DNA of 64,000 nt from Heterohyrax brucei. Taxonomy: Eukaryota > Chordata > Mammalia > Hyracoidea > Procaviidae. The notes beneath the pieces are model-generated. The model made no database searches, was not told where the DNA came from, and saw nothing but the letters and a program-made list of their open reading frames with translations. How positions within the stretch are numbered: the first letter of the stretch is position 1; each line of letters opens with the position of its first letter. This document shows, in pieces, positions 21,560 to 33,129 of the stretch. The stretch covers positions 5,059,501-5,123,500 of the forward strand of contig CM053154.1 of the NCBI GenBank assembly GCA_028571685.1, written 5' to 3'. The position numbers were made by a program, and so were the translations under genes.

Positions 21560-24200
21560 ACTGGAGTCAAGATGGCGGACTAGACACACGTCTCCTTAAC
21601 TCACTCTGAAAACTAAGGCCAGGATTGATAATTAAACAGAGCCTTCTGAACATCCAGTGAGCCCGAGGACATGACATAGGGCTGTCATTCTGGACTACAC
21701 GCCACTGAAAGGGAAATTTCTTCTTTCGCTGACCCCTGCCCTTGTCGAATGGCTGGCTCTTGCAGACTGAAGGTAACTATGGGCTTTAACTTTTCCTTTT
21801 TGTTGGCCTGTGGCAGCAACTGGGCTTAACTGGCAGCAAAGTTCTGTCACACCACTGATGTGACCAGCTGGTGGAGTAGCCACACTCTGAGAGCCTGGCT
21901 CTGGACTCTGAGCATCACAGCCCCTCCACCCCTCTTTCCAAACCTCTGCCATTGATTCGGCTATTTCCCAGTGGGCAGGACAGCCTCTGTGAGATGTCAT
22001 CTTGTCTGACTGGGAGGTGGAGCTACCCAAATGGAGGCCTCAGTGGGGGCTAATTCCCAGGCTAGGAGGCAGTGCCAGCCTGGGGAGCACTTCCCCAGAA
22101 GAAAAGCTGTGTTTAGCACAGCTGATCCTTCAGGTAGGGCCCAGCACCTGATGAGAGCAGGGCAGTAGCCCGTCCATACTTTGAACTAGACCACAGCATC
22201 TAGGGACGGACACAGAGGTGCCTCCATTGCCAGCTGGAAGGAGGGGCTTGCACACCTGACAGTCTGACTGTTTATACAAGCTGTCACACACTTTTACCTT
22301 TGAAAATAAGACTACCTAGAGAAATAACTGTGGTGCTGCCTGATGGCATCTCTTCCAGTCTTGACTGACCTACAACACAGGGTCAGTTGATGGCCTCCCA
22401 GTAACTCCATTCAGTAAGGCCGTGTCTTTGCCAGCCAGGAGGTGGAGGCTGCTACCACAGAGATTCCACTGGGCTGAATCACTGGAGCACATAGCGGTAA
22501 CTCATGATCAACTTCTACTTCCGCTCCTATTAAGGTAACACCACAGAAATTAAACAACCTCTAGATGCCCCAAAAGCAGCAGACCTTGGCCCGACACTTA
22601 ATGAAAAATCCAACCATGGCTCCAGAAAGCTCCAAAAAGAGAGAACCAAAGAACTTCCCAGATGAGGAAGCCTTTCTGAAACTTTTGGAGGTTGAGTACA
22701 AAAAGAGCCCTCCTAGACTTGGCTACTTGGCAGACAATATACAAAATGTAGCAGACCAAAATGAAAAATTAAGCAAGCTGTTCAAAATGATGGAACTCCA
22801 GCATTCTGAAATCCAACAGATCTATAACAAAATTAAAGAATCAGAAAACTCAATTCAAAGCCATGAGAACAGAATTGAACAAATGGAAAACAGGCTTTCT
22901 GACTTGGGAGACAGAACTACTGGGAGACAGAACTACTGACACCAGCATTTTTGAGGACAAATCAGAGAAAAGACACAAGAAAAATGAACAAGCATTAAGA
23001 AACATGTAGGACTCCGTCAAGAGGAGCAACCTATGATTAATTGGAGTTCTTGAACAGGAAAGGACACCTGAAGACACAAAGAGGATTATTGCTGACTTGC
23101 TAACAGTTAACTTCCCAGAAATTATGAAAGAAGAGGACACAGATATCCAAGATGTGTATTGATCACCACACACTACAGACCCCCAAAGAAAGACTCCAAG
23201 ACATACTATAATCCAGCTTAACAAAATGAAACAAGCAGAAACTCTTAAAGGCAGTGAGACTCAAAGCAAAAGTAACATTCCTATAGACTTTCATCTGACT
23301 TCTTGGCAGAAACCATGTTGGCACGGAGGCAGTGGGGTGGCACATTCAAAGCCCTGAAGAAAAACTTCCAACCAAGAATTATATATCATGCAAAGCTGTC
23401 TTTCAAATATGAAAACGAAATTAAGACCGCAGATAAACAGAAACTCAGAGGCTTTGTAAAAACCAAACCAAAGCTACAACAAATACTGAAGGAAGCTCTT
23501 GGCTTAGAACAAAACCATTAACTCTATATTTCAGGAGACAATACAGGACACATCACTGAGAAACGCACTCAGTTAGGGAAGGCACAAAACCCCAACCAAA
23601 GATATAATACCAAAAGAAGTGGTCCAGTGATCATATCATGAAAACTATGATATCTTCACACTAAAAAGAGGGATATATTATAGTAGTTATAGTACGTCCA
23701 GATGGAGAAGTTAGTAAGATATTTAGCAGTTAAAATTCGGTTTAAACATAATTATTAAGGGGGGTTCTAGGGTAGCCGCAAAGCACAACAAAGTAGTGAG
23801 CTATCAAAACAAGAAATGCAACACAGGAGGTTCAACAAACACAAAACCAACACTGAAAATGGTGAAAAATCAACCCATAAAGAATGTCCCAGAACAGTGA
23901 GAGCAACAGAGAAAACATCAGCACAAAAATAAATACATCAAAATGACAGCACTAAACACATACCTATCAACAATTACACTGAAGGTAAATGAAGTGAACA
24001 CTCCCAGTAAAGAGACAATGAGTGACATCTTGGATCAAAAGACATGACCCATTTACACCCTGCTTACAAGAAACTCACCTTAGACTTCAAGATACGAACA
24101 AACCCAAAATTAAAAGATGGGATAATATATACTAAGCTAACAATATACAAAGAGCAGGTGTGGCAATACTAATCTCAGATAAATAGATCATACTGTAGAT
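21560..24200 (+). mobile_element. LINE-1/HAL1-type element, 5' part with broken ORF1
   Basis: Starts near ggagtcaagatggcggacta, a typical LINE-1 5' end. A ~1 kb 5' UTR-like stretch leads to an ORF1 start at 22565. The first 124 residues (22565-22939) are an ORF1p N-terminus with a coiled-coil heptad region (LSKLFKMMELQHSEIQQIYN, MENRLSDLGDR). A 16-bp tandem duplication at about 22905-22937 precedes the stop and shifts the frame; ORF1-like sequence then continues in pieces to about 23520. From about 23880 to 24200, sequence resembling the start of the ORF2/HAL1 part (ttacaagaaactcaccttag) follows with stops. It is dead. Confidence 0.8.
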
Positions 24201-24327
24201 TCTGAAGATCTAATGTCCCCTAGGAGAGTTCAGGACACTGACAATCATGTCAGCCACTAAAGATATGACAGACCCACAAAGATCTCTAATGTGCTAACTA
24301 CAGACAGTAGTCCTTTTCCAGAGGTTC

Positions 24328-24500
24328 CCTAGGTGACACGAACAGCCTGTGCTTTACTAACCTAGAGACTAGCAGTTTGAACCTACCCAGAGATGCCATG
24401 GATAAAAAGCTTAGTGATAGCCTTTTTAAAAACCAAAGCCTTGAAAACTCTGAGGAACACAGTTTTATTCTGCACAAATAGGACTTGTCATGAGTTGTAT
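24328..24500 (+). repeat. Diverged SINE fragment
   Basis: Tract ggttccctaggtgacacgaa..gctttactaacctagagac..gcagtttgaac..cttgtcatgagttg follows the AfroSINE order but is old and has insertions. Confidence 0.5.
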
Positions 24501-25330
24501 TTCCAATAATGTTTTATTGTGTTTTAGATGAAAGTTTATACAGCAAGGTTAGATTACTGTTTAACAATTTTTATACAAATTGTTCCACACCATTGGTTAT
24601 AATTTCCACAACGTATCAGCATTCTCATTATTTCCATTGATCTCACATTCCTTTCTCTCCTTGCCTCCTCATTTTTGCTTTTGGTAAATGGTGATCATTT
24701 GGTTTCATACAGCACATTATGGGAGAAGATTACTCACAGATGATAGTTTATTATCCAGTCTATCATTTGGCTGAAAGGTGACCTCAAACAGTGGCTTTAC
24801 TACCAAGTTTAAAGCATGTCTTAGGATAATAGTTTTTGAGATTCCTGTGGTTTCTATCAATCCAGTAGCTCTGGCATTTTTTAGGAATGGGAATTCTGTT
24901 CTCCATTTTTTTCCCATTCTATCTGAGACCTTCAATTGTGTCCCTGGTTCTAACAGTGAGCAGTGGTTGCTGGGCACCATCTAGCTCTGCCAGTCTCAGG
25001 TTGGAAGAGGCCATCATTTGCATGGGCTGTCAGTCCTACAAACTAATTCTCCTCTGACTTTTGTTTTGTTCGATCTCTTTTGCTCCATATGAGACCAATA
25101 GCTGTATCTTAGATGGATGCTTGTAAGCTTTTGACACAAGACTCTACTCACCAGAGCAGGATGTAGAACATTATCTGTATGACCTATGTCATGCTGGCTA
25201 AGTTGTCCCCTAAGACTATGGTCCTAAGCCTGTGAACCCAGTAACACCAACCTGCCAGCTGTTCTGATATACATGGGAAGCCTCCCTAACTGTACTTTGT
25301 TATATATGTGGGTATAAGTGCAGAGTACAC
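24500..25330 (-). repeat. Interspersed repeat family A, copy 2
   Basis: Shares ordered blocks with 3056-3840: 'aagtttatacagcaaggtta', 'ttggctgaaaggtgacctc', a '..gacacaagactctactcaccagagcaggatg' block and 'tgtcatgctggctaagttgtccc'. Same orientation as copy 1. Confidence 0.6.
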
Positions 25331-25479
25331 ATGTGCACAGGTACCTCACTTCCCAAAAGTTCACTTTGCAGCAAGCCTTTAGAGAGGGAGTGATTCTCTT
25401 TCCCTCTCATCTTGGTAACCACTAGAAACCATTGCTTTCTGTGTGCGTATCTATTCTTGACATTCTGTAGTAACCAGGC

Positions 25480-25725
25480 CATACCTATCCTTTTGTGATT
25501 GGCTTACCTCACTCTGTATCATGCCCTCCAAGTTCGCCCTTGTTTCTCAGACTCCTCATGATTCTCCATGGTTGCAAAGTACTCCCTTGTGTGCCTGTCC
25601 CATAACTGGTTTACTCATTCACCTGCTGATGGGCACTTAGGCTGTTGCCATCTCTTTGCTATTGCAAGCAACGCTACAGTGAACAGAGCTCTGCACAACA
25701 GTTTGGTTTTGTGGTCCTTTTCCAG
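25480..25725 (-). mobile_element. LINE-1 3' end fragment
   Basis: 'cacctgctgatgggcacttaggctgttgccatc' style sequence (25620-25655) and 'ttgctattgcaagcaacgctacagtgaac' are the complement of the well-known LINE-1 3' terminal region. No open frame. Confidence 0.7.
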
Positions 25726-26629
25726 CATGCTGGGGAAGATAGACCTTGGAAGGAAGCCAGAGGAGCTGGACCCTGCCTGCCTCTCCAGCAGACTATTTTT
25801 TCAAGAAGTTAGGTCTCAAAATAAATTTGCATGGGGTAGAGGTGAGATGAAATTTAGTTGAGTGTGAAAAACTGGGCTAAGTTATAATAATGCAAATACT
25901 ATAGAATGTAAAGGGGAAATATCAGTTGGAAACAATGACCAGAGGAAAACAAAATATTTTTATATCTCGATGATTTGAGCAGTCTCAATAAATCGTTAGT
26001 TATAACACTGTGATAAAGTCTGCAGAGAGACGTATACCCTTTTGTCACAGGAAGAGAAAGGGCATCTAAAGCAGCTTGGGATACACAAGTACAGAACTCA
26101 AAGGAGGAATAAAGGGAAAGGGGCAAAGAGGGCAGGGACACAGTGTGAACAAAGGCAGTGAGGCACAACCAACCAGCCTATTGGGGAACCCGGGCACAGT
26201 GTGCACAGCTGTGAAAGAACACGGGCTGGAGAGGTGTTCCTGAAGGGCAGGGGAGAGAAGCGGAGCTCAATGCAGGAGGCCGGTCAGGACAGTTCATTCA
26301 CTGAGAGGGGAAACAACACACACCCAGCACTGGGACAGAGAGAAGACAGACTCTGGAGATTAGCTTGGAGAGGAAAGGTAGAGTGCTTGGAAATACTCCA
26401 GAATGGAAGATGGGTCGATTGTGTGGAACATGGGCCAAAGGGGAAAAAAAGATGAGTTGGCTTACACATGGGCCACACAAATGGAGATACCCTGCAGTAA
26501 GATCTATGGGTTTGAAACGGCAGAAAGAAGTCTGAGATTGAAATCAGACTAAACAAGCAGAGGCTCACAAGTGATCTGAACATTATCAGCCTTTACAAGA
26601 AGGAAGATTAGAATGTTCTATTCTGTCCC

Positions 26630-27330
26630 ACTCTGGTGAGCGGCACCTAGGGTCTTAAAAGCTAGCAAGCTGCCACCTAGGAACAATCAATTGGTCTAAA
26701 CCCGCCTGGAGCAAAAGACAATGAAGATCATCAAAAACACAAGGAAACCATGAACCAAAGACACAGAACGGGTTGCAAAAACCAGACGGCATCAGTGTGA
26801 GACTGGAAGAACTAGATGGTGCCCACTTACCACCAGTGGCTCCCCTTCTATGAACTCAAGAGTCCCTGATGAGCAAGAAGTATGTGGGCTGCAGAACTTG
26901 AACTCAAGTCAAAAGACCAGACTTGATGGTCTGACAGACTGAAGGGTCCCAGGAAGACATGACCCTCGAACTCTGTTATCCCCCACAAACTCCGTTAGCT
27001 CAGAACTGAGAACTCTCCAGAAGCCAACTCCTCAAAGACTGAACTGGTCTATAAGACATCAAATGATATTGGCAAAGAGTGTGCTTCCTGGCTTAAGCAG
27101 ATAGAGGAGACTAACTGGGCAGCTCCTCTTCAGAGGTGAGATGAGAAGGAATACAGGGAAAGGAGCTGATTGAACAGATGTGGGAAATATGCAGTGGAGA
27201 GAAGTGTGCTATCACAGCCTGGGGAGAGCAGACAGGGTCACATATCAAAGTGTCTACAAGTTTTTGTATGAGAAACTGACTTTAACTATAAGCTTTCACT
27301 TAAAACACACAAAAAGATGAGTTTTCTGCT
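26630..27330 (+). repeat. Interspersed repeat family A, copy 3 (inverted)
   Basis: Runs from tctggtgagcggcacctagg and 'gggtcttaaaagctagcaag' through 'agaccagacttgatggtctg' and 'ctataagacatcaaatgat' to 'agaaactgactttaacta'. It is the opposite orientation of copies 1, 2 and 4, whose complements show the same blocks. Confidence 0.65.
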
Positions 27331-27477
27331 CTAAATACAAGTCACAAGGGAGATTAACGAGTCTTACAAAGTGAAACAAAAAATATTAAACATCTTGACA
27401 GTGGGGGAGTAACTGAATTCCTCTTGGGTTTTTGTCCTGCCTCAATGGCGGACTGAGGGAAAGCAGCAAATTTATTG

Positions 27478-28000
27478 TTGTCATGGACTGAACTATGTCC
27501 CCCCCAAAATAAGTGTAGCCATGTGCCTGGACTATGATTCCCAATACTTTATGACTGTCCTCCATTTTTGTGATTTTCTTATGCTATGTGTTACAGGATT
27601 AGGGTAGAACTGTAAGTCCCTTCATAAAATCACCTCCCTGCTCCATTGTAAAAGGAGTTGCCTTGGAGTATGGCTTGCACTACCCTTAATCCTTTCATCC
27701 TACAAGAAATAAAAGGACAGGGAAGCACGCTGGTTTGGGAATCTCACACCATCAAGAAAGTAACACCAGGAGAGAAGCGCATCTTTCAGACCTGAGATTC
27801 CCACAGCAAGATGTTCCGCGGCCAAGACTTCTGCAACACAAGGACTTTCCTCCAAGCTGACACGGAGGAAGGCCTTCCCCTGGAGAGGATATCCTGAATT
27901 AGGACTTGTAGCTCACTGGACTGTGTAAGACTAAACCTTCCTTTGTTAAAGCTATCCACTCGTGGTATTTGTTAGAGCAGCACTAGCTAACTAAAACAAT
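27478..28000 (+). repeat. LTR-like repeat, copy 1
   Basis: Begins tgtcatggactgaactatgt followed by a C run, and ends 'gtatttgttagagcagcactagctaactaaaaca'-like sequence. The same start and end recur at 34935-35440. The ends and internal 'ggaagcacgctggtttggga..ctcacacc' block suggest a MaLR-like LTR. Class uncertain. Confidence 0.5.
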
Positions 28001-28519
28001 TGCCTCCACAGACAAAAGGTAATGTGTGGCCTAGTGACTGAAAGACTGTACCCCACCTAAGAGGATCAGGACCTTTAACAGGAGGCGGGGGCAGGCACTG
28101 ACCCCTGAAATCCTACACTGGAGCTTGAGTGTACCTTGGTGAGTGTTCTCATTGTTCCTGATGTCCGACTACCCTTTTATCGAGACTAAAACAAAATAGC
28201 AGTCCTCATTAGTGACCCTTTCTTTTTCTGCCAGAGAAACGAATACATGGCGTCCACATATGGAGATCTAGATGCTGAGTTATTCTTCATAGGAAATTTG
28301 CATCATAGGACTTCCTGCTTCTCAAAGGGTCTGGGGTCAAGTAAGGAAACGATTCTCTTGGCTGGCGCATGTGACAAGGTCTAGTGCTGGGAAAAAAAAT
28401 AGTGGTTACAAGCCCAGGTTTTCATAGACAACTGACAGGGAATGGGGAAGAGCTCGGGTTGAGCTGGGCTTCAGGGGATGTTTGCTCAACTGAGAAAAAA
28501 GGATTTGCTTATGTCCATC

Positions 28520-28688
28520 AGGAAACCCTGGGGTCCTAGTGGTTAAGTGCTATGGTTAACCAAAAGGTCAGCAGCTTGAATCCATCAGACATCCCCTGGG
28601 AACCGTATGGGGCAGTTCTGCTGTCCTGTGGGGTTGCCATGAGTCAGAATCCACTCAACTGCAACAAGTTTGGTTTGGTTTTGAGGTT
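28520..28688 (+). repeat. AfroSINE-type SINE
   Basis: ggaaaccctggggtcctagt at the 5' end, 'gtcagcagcttgaatcc' box B, end 'gagtcagaatccactcaact' and a ggtttggtttt tail. Confidence 0.85.
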
Positions 28689-28805
28689 CAACAGTTGGCA
28701 CAGAGTCCATTTTATCACTTGCCACACTGTATTTTGACTGCATCACAGTCATCTATGGCCACCCTCAAAGGGTGAGCAGCAGGGATCCATCCTTGTATTC
28801 CCTAC

Positions 28806-28962
28806 CAGGAAACCCTGCTGGCTAGTGGTTAAATACTACGTCGCTTACCAAACAGTCTGCAGTTCCAATGCACCAGGCGCTCCCTGGGAACTCTAGAGAG
28901 CAGTTCTACTCCGTCCTACACGGCCACTGAGTTGGAATCCATTTGAGGGCACTGGGTTTTTT
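28806..28962 (+). repeat. AfroSINE-type SINE
   Basis: ccaggaaaccctgctggcta start, 'gcgctccctgggaactc' middle, 'gagttggaatccatttgag' end. Confidence 0.8.
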
Positions 28963-28983
28963 CTAATCTCGGATTCAGAGTCC

Positions 28984-29138
28984 AAACCAAAACCCACTGT
29001 TGTCAAGGGGACACCGCGTGAACCTACAGGACAGAGCAGAACCGCCCCAGTGTTTCTAAGGAGCACCGGGCAGACTTCAGCTGCTGACCCTGTGGTTAGC
29101 GGTCACAGCACTTAAGCACTACGCCACCGGAGTCTCCC
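28984..29138 (-). repeat. AfroSINE-type SINE
   Basis: Reverse orientation: aaccaaaacccactgttgtc start and 'cacttaagcactacgccacc' end. Third of a cluster of four SINEs. Confidence 0.8.
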
Positions 29139-29149
29139 CGATTCAGAGT

Positions 29150-29316
29150 ACCAAAAACAGAGACTCACTGCCACGGCGTCGGGCCCCGCTCACAGTGACC
29201 CTAGACGTCAGAGAAGCGCCCCGTGCCGTTTCCGAGGAGTGCCTGGCGGACACGAACTACCCACCGCTTGGGGAGCAGACGTAGCACTTCACCCACTAGG
29301 CCACCACGGTCTTCCC
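29150..29316 (-). repeat. AfroSINE-type SINE, GC-rich copy
   Basis: Reverse orientation: actcactgccacggcgtcgg start and 'acttcacccactaggccacc' end. It borders the CpG island and is itself CpG-rich. Confidence 0.75.
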
Positions 29317-29379
29317 CATTCACGGGACCCAATAAATACCACCCAAGGGGCAAATGCAGGGCCTGGTAAAACTTAGACG

Positions 29380-30190
29380 CTGCCTATCGGCAAGCGCAGC
29401 CGGCCTATGCACTCAGGCCGGCCCACCCCTGGTGTCCTTGTCCCTCGAGGGGACAAGTACTAGGAAGACTGGCACTGCACCCGCGCTAAAGGGTCCCACT
29501 TACGGACGACTGCGGCTACGCCCCTCACCGAGGGCCGCCTAACAGCCCGCCAGCCCGCAAAGCCCCAGGCCCACGGGCGACTCTTCTGGCCTCCCTTCCT
29601 TTCCCGTCTGCACTTCCCGGGCTTGCGACAGCCCCTGTGCCCGCCATCTTTTTCCTGTGGCTCCCTGACGACCCCGGCGAAGTCGCAGAGGCAGCGGAGG
29701 GGCAGAGAGCCCGCGCGCGTGCGGACACCGAGCGGGCGAGTGCGCGGCGGCGCCCACCGGACGCCGGGGGCGGAACCCGCGGCGCGCGCTCACCTCAGGG
29801 CCCCGGGGCGGCCTCGTCGGCGTAGGACGCGGCCCGGCCACGTCTCAGACGCCCATTGGCTGCTTCCGCAAGCGCCGCACCGGCCAATCGCAGCCGAGCG
29901 CGCCTGATTTCGAATCCCAGGGCTCCCCCCGCGCCTGCGCGGCAGGGGCATTCCGGCGGGAAGGGCCAACCGGAGGGAGGGACGTTCCTGACGGACAGGC
30001 GTGCCAGTGGGAGGGGCGTTCCGGAGGAAGGGGCGTTGTTGAGGCACGGGCGTTCCGGAAGGAGGGACGCCATGGAGGGCGGGGCGTTCGCGAAAGACAG
30101 ACGTTCTGGGGGGTGGGGCATACCGGGGGCGGGGCGTCCAGGGGGCGGGGCGTGCAGGCAGCAGGGGCGGGGCGGTGGCCGATCCAGGCT
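29380..30190. promoter_or_regulatory. Isolated CpG island / candidate promoter
   Basis: About 0.8 kb of very GC- and CpG-rich sequence in an otherwise AT-balanced, repeat-filled spacer. It contains an inverted pair of CCAAT boxes (ATTGG at 29855-29859 and CCAAT at 29884-29888, both within GC-rich flanks), several GC boxes (for example gggggcggggcg near 30125-30152) and a YY1-like AAGATGGCGGG on the - strand at about 29642-29650. Degenerate GC-box-bearing ~20-30-bp units fill 29950-30160. These are standard features of a housekeeping-type promoter. No annotated gene is expected between MKI67 and PTPRE, so which transcript it drives is unknown. Confidence 0.7.
29529..29647 (-). other. Candidate first coding exon at the CpG island
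   Basis: On the - strand an ATG at 29645-29647 lies in a strong context (A at -3, G at +4) inside the YY1-like motif. It opens 39 codons (MAGTGAVASPGSADGKGR...) up to a good donor, cctcg|gtgagggg. The peptide is Gly/Ala/Arg-rich and not recognised. A second donor (ccctgag|gtgagcg) ends a possible upstream exon at 29794. No downstream exon was found among the SINEs to the left, so it may equally be the start of a non-coding RNA. Inference only. Confidence 0.28.
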
Positions 30191-30193
30191 CAG

Positions 30194-30456
30194 CCGGTGG
30201 GCTCTGTGACCGGTGGGCTCTGTGACCGGTGGGCTCTGTGACCGGTGGGCTCTGTGACCGGTGGGCTCTGTGACCGGTGGGCTCTGTGACCGGTGGGCTC
30301 TGTGACCGGTGGGCTCTGTGACCGGTGGGCTCTGTGACCGGTGGGCTCTGTGACCGGTGGGCTCTGTGACCGGTGGGCTCTGTGACCGGTGGGCTCTGTG
30401 ACCGGTGGGCTCTGTGACCGGTGGGCTCTGTGACCGGTGGGCTCTGTGACCGGTGG
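30194..30456 (+). repeat. 16-bp minisatellite, 16 copies
   Basis: Sixteen identical copies of ccggtgggctctgtga run from 30194 to 30449, followed by a partial copy. The complete homogeneity implies recent expansion. As 16 bp is not a multiple of three, the reading frame rotates and all frames of the - strand stay open, giving a spurious 257-aa frame. Confidence 0.98.
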
Positions 30457-31096
30457 TTACGCTAGAGGTGGCGCTGGTCTCATTTGACAAGCTGTGAGAC
30501 AAAATGGACAGCGTAGGGTGAATTTTTAACGACACCTCCCCAGTATGACTGTCAATATGAAAAGCCACCCTGCTTTGGTTAACTCTTCGCTGGAATATCA
30601 GAGTTTAGGCACAATTTCTGTTTTCTTGTAGCTCAGTCTCCACTTTTTGGGTTCTTCGTTTTCCTTTTCTAAAAGTTGCCCTGGGGCCATGAAGACCATC
30701 TCAACAAGTGGAGCCATTTCACTTCACCTTGTACAACAATAACACGGTGTAGTGGTTATGAGGATCGGGGCTGCTCGTGGAAGATTTAGGGCCATTTTGC
30801 CTCTGCTGTAGGAGTGGGTCCTGGGTGTAGAGAGCCATCGAAAGCACCCTCAGTGGACATCGAATTTTGTCTCCAGGATCTTTGCCTTGACCGGGTGACC
30901 CTTGGACGGCAACTTTACTTCTCTGGATGCAGGTTTCTAAGAGGAAACCTGGATGAGTTTTACGGTCCTGGTCCCGCAGGGTTGAGGTGAGGAAGGCAGA
31001 CATCACAGAGTAGATCCCCTACAGCGTTAACTGTAAGGGGGTGTCCTGTCTGTCCACCGGGGTAGCCTCTGCCTGAGGTGAGCCAGGTCAGCTTAT

Positions 31097-31800
31097 TTGT
31101 GTGTATGCATAGGTGGGGTGGGATATTATTGTATTTTCCATGATAGTTTCAGAAAACAACTAGTTTCTCGTGACATAATACACGTACGGTTTTGTGACAG
31201 TGATTGCCTACCTCACAACGTGTCAGCACTCTCCTCGAGCTTGGATTCCCCATTACTAAGGTCCTGGCTTTCCTCTCCTTGCCCCTGGACTGGTGTGCCC
31301 ATTTAGTCTCTTTTTGTCTTATGAGCCTGTCTAACCTTTGGCTGAAAGATGAGCCTCAGGAGTGGCTTCCTTCCTGAGCTAAAAGGGGGTCCATCTGTCC
31401 CCAGGCCGTACTGTCTCAGGGTTTCTCTAGTCTCTGTCAAACCACTGAAGTCTGATCTTTTGTGAGTTAGAACTTTCTTCTGCATTTTTCTCAAGCTCTG
31501 TCCAGGACCCTCTTCAGAGCAGTGGGTGATGGTAGCCGGGCACCGTCTCGTTGTGCTTGGCTCAGTCTAGTGGAGGCTGTGGTACTGGTGGTCGCTTCGT
31601 CCTTTGGATTCACCTTTCCCTTGTGTGTTTGTTTTTTCTCATTCTCCTTTGCTCCAAATAGGGCAAGACCAGTCAAGTATCTTAGATGGCCGTTCACAAG
31701 CTTTTAAAGCCCAGAAGCTACTCACCAAAGTAGAACGTAGAAGACTTTTTCTGTTTATAACTATGTTATGCCAGTTGAGCTTATGTTTTCTGAAGTGATG
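31097..31800 (-). repeat. Interspersed repeat family A, copy 4
   Basis: Ordered blocks match copy 1 closely: 'tttggctgaaagatgagcctc', 'gtgagttagaactttcttctg', 'ctctgtccaggaccctcttc', 'actcaccaaagtagaacg' and 'atgttatgccagttgagct'. Confidence 0.65.
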
Positions 31801-33129
31801 GTCACCAAAACCCTCAGCCTAGTAATTCAGTTTCGATGTGTCTACCATGACCTTCCCTTGGACAAGTTATTTTATTTGTTTGGTTGCTGTAATAAAGCCC
31901 TGAAAATATTATCTACAATCAACACAGAAAATGAGGAATTGTGCTTAAGGGGAGATTGTGAAAGGGACCAGGGCGGGAAACAACTGACAGGCTTCACAGG
32001 GCAGGTGATGGCTGAGTGAGCCCCAAATGCCAGAACAGCAGGAGGAACATATTTTAGGAGGAGAGGGTTCCATCTAATGAGACCTGTTGTTTAAAGGTAT
32101 GACTCATAAACATGTCATTTTAGGTAGGCAAAAATCAAGGAGCTGTAAAGTTGGATTTTTGCTATGACTGAGTTGTTCTACTAACACTTGAGATTTTGTA
32201 CTGATTATGAACTTCACCTTCAGAAAAATTTCAACTGGTGGAATGGCTAGAGAATAAAATGATCCGATCAGAGGGGGAAAAATATTTAAGATTTAATTCT
32301 AACCAGAAAATTGCTGAAATACATCAGCACATTTTCTTGCCTTCGTAAGTACCGTGGTTCAGGAGAGGGCTGCGTGCGGGCTTCACCGCAGAGGGACGCA
32401 GATGCTGGATTGGCAAAACTCCTGCAAGAGCTACGTAGACTTTTAGAAAACACATGACCACACGTCACATTCTTCACTTGGTACTTGGTACTTTGTGGAG
32501 AGAGGAGACAACCAACAGGAAAATGTTAAACATTCAACTAGGTTAATTCTGTACTTAAGGACAGGGGACAGGGAGTGAATACCCAATTACCAGCCATGTG
32601 GTGTTCCAAGTCAGGATTCTCCCTTTCCGGGAAACTTCTCCGTGAATAGAAGTTGCTTTTCCTTTTTTTCCTCAAAGTTGCCTGGTCTGTGGTTGGGACC
32701 CACCAGCTGCTCTGCAGGAGAGAGACACGGCCATCCGCTTCCGTGAAGATTATAGCTTGGGGAACCCCGTGGGTTTGGATTTTTTTTTTTTTTTTTTTTT
32801 TTTTGCCTTCAAGTGTACCACTAGGTTCTGACTACCACAATCTCCTCTTAACTTTCCTCGCTCTAATTTTGACTGTCCTGCTCCTCTACGTCTGAAGCAG
32901 GATCCTCCCTTCCCCCCGCCCCTGCCACCTTTGCACACCCTGCAGTCTGAGAGTAGCCCCTGTCTGCACTGGCTCCCCACGGGGCCCCACCGCCATGCCT
33001 CAAGTAGCAGAGGCTCTGGGATACAGCTGCCAGGGCAGTCAGAATAGACTGCCCTCCCGAGGCCGGGGACACTGGTCTGTGTATTACAGAGATGTCCTGG
33101 TGTAGAATCATGCCCGGGGCCATGAAGCA

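Noticed and set aside
29795-30568. 257-aa - strand frame with repeated TGHRAHRSQSPPV
   Set aside because: Produced by the 16-bp minisatellite, which keeps all three frames open; not protein-like.
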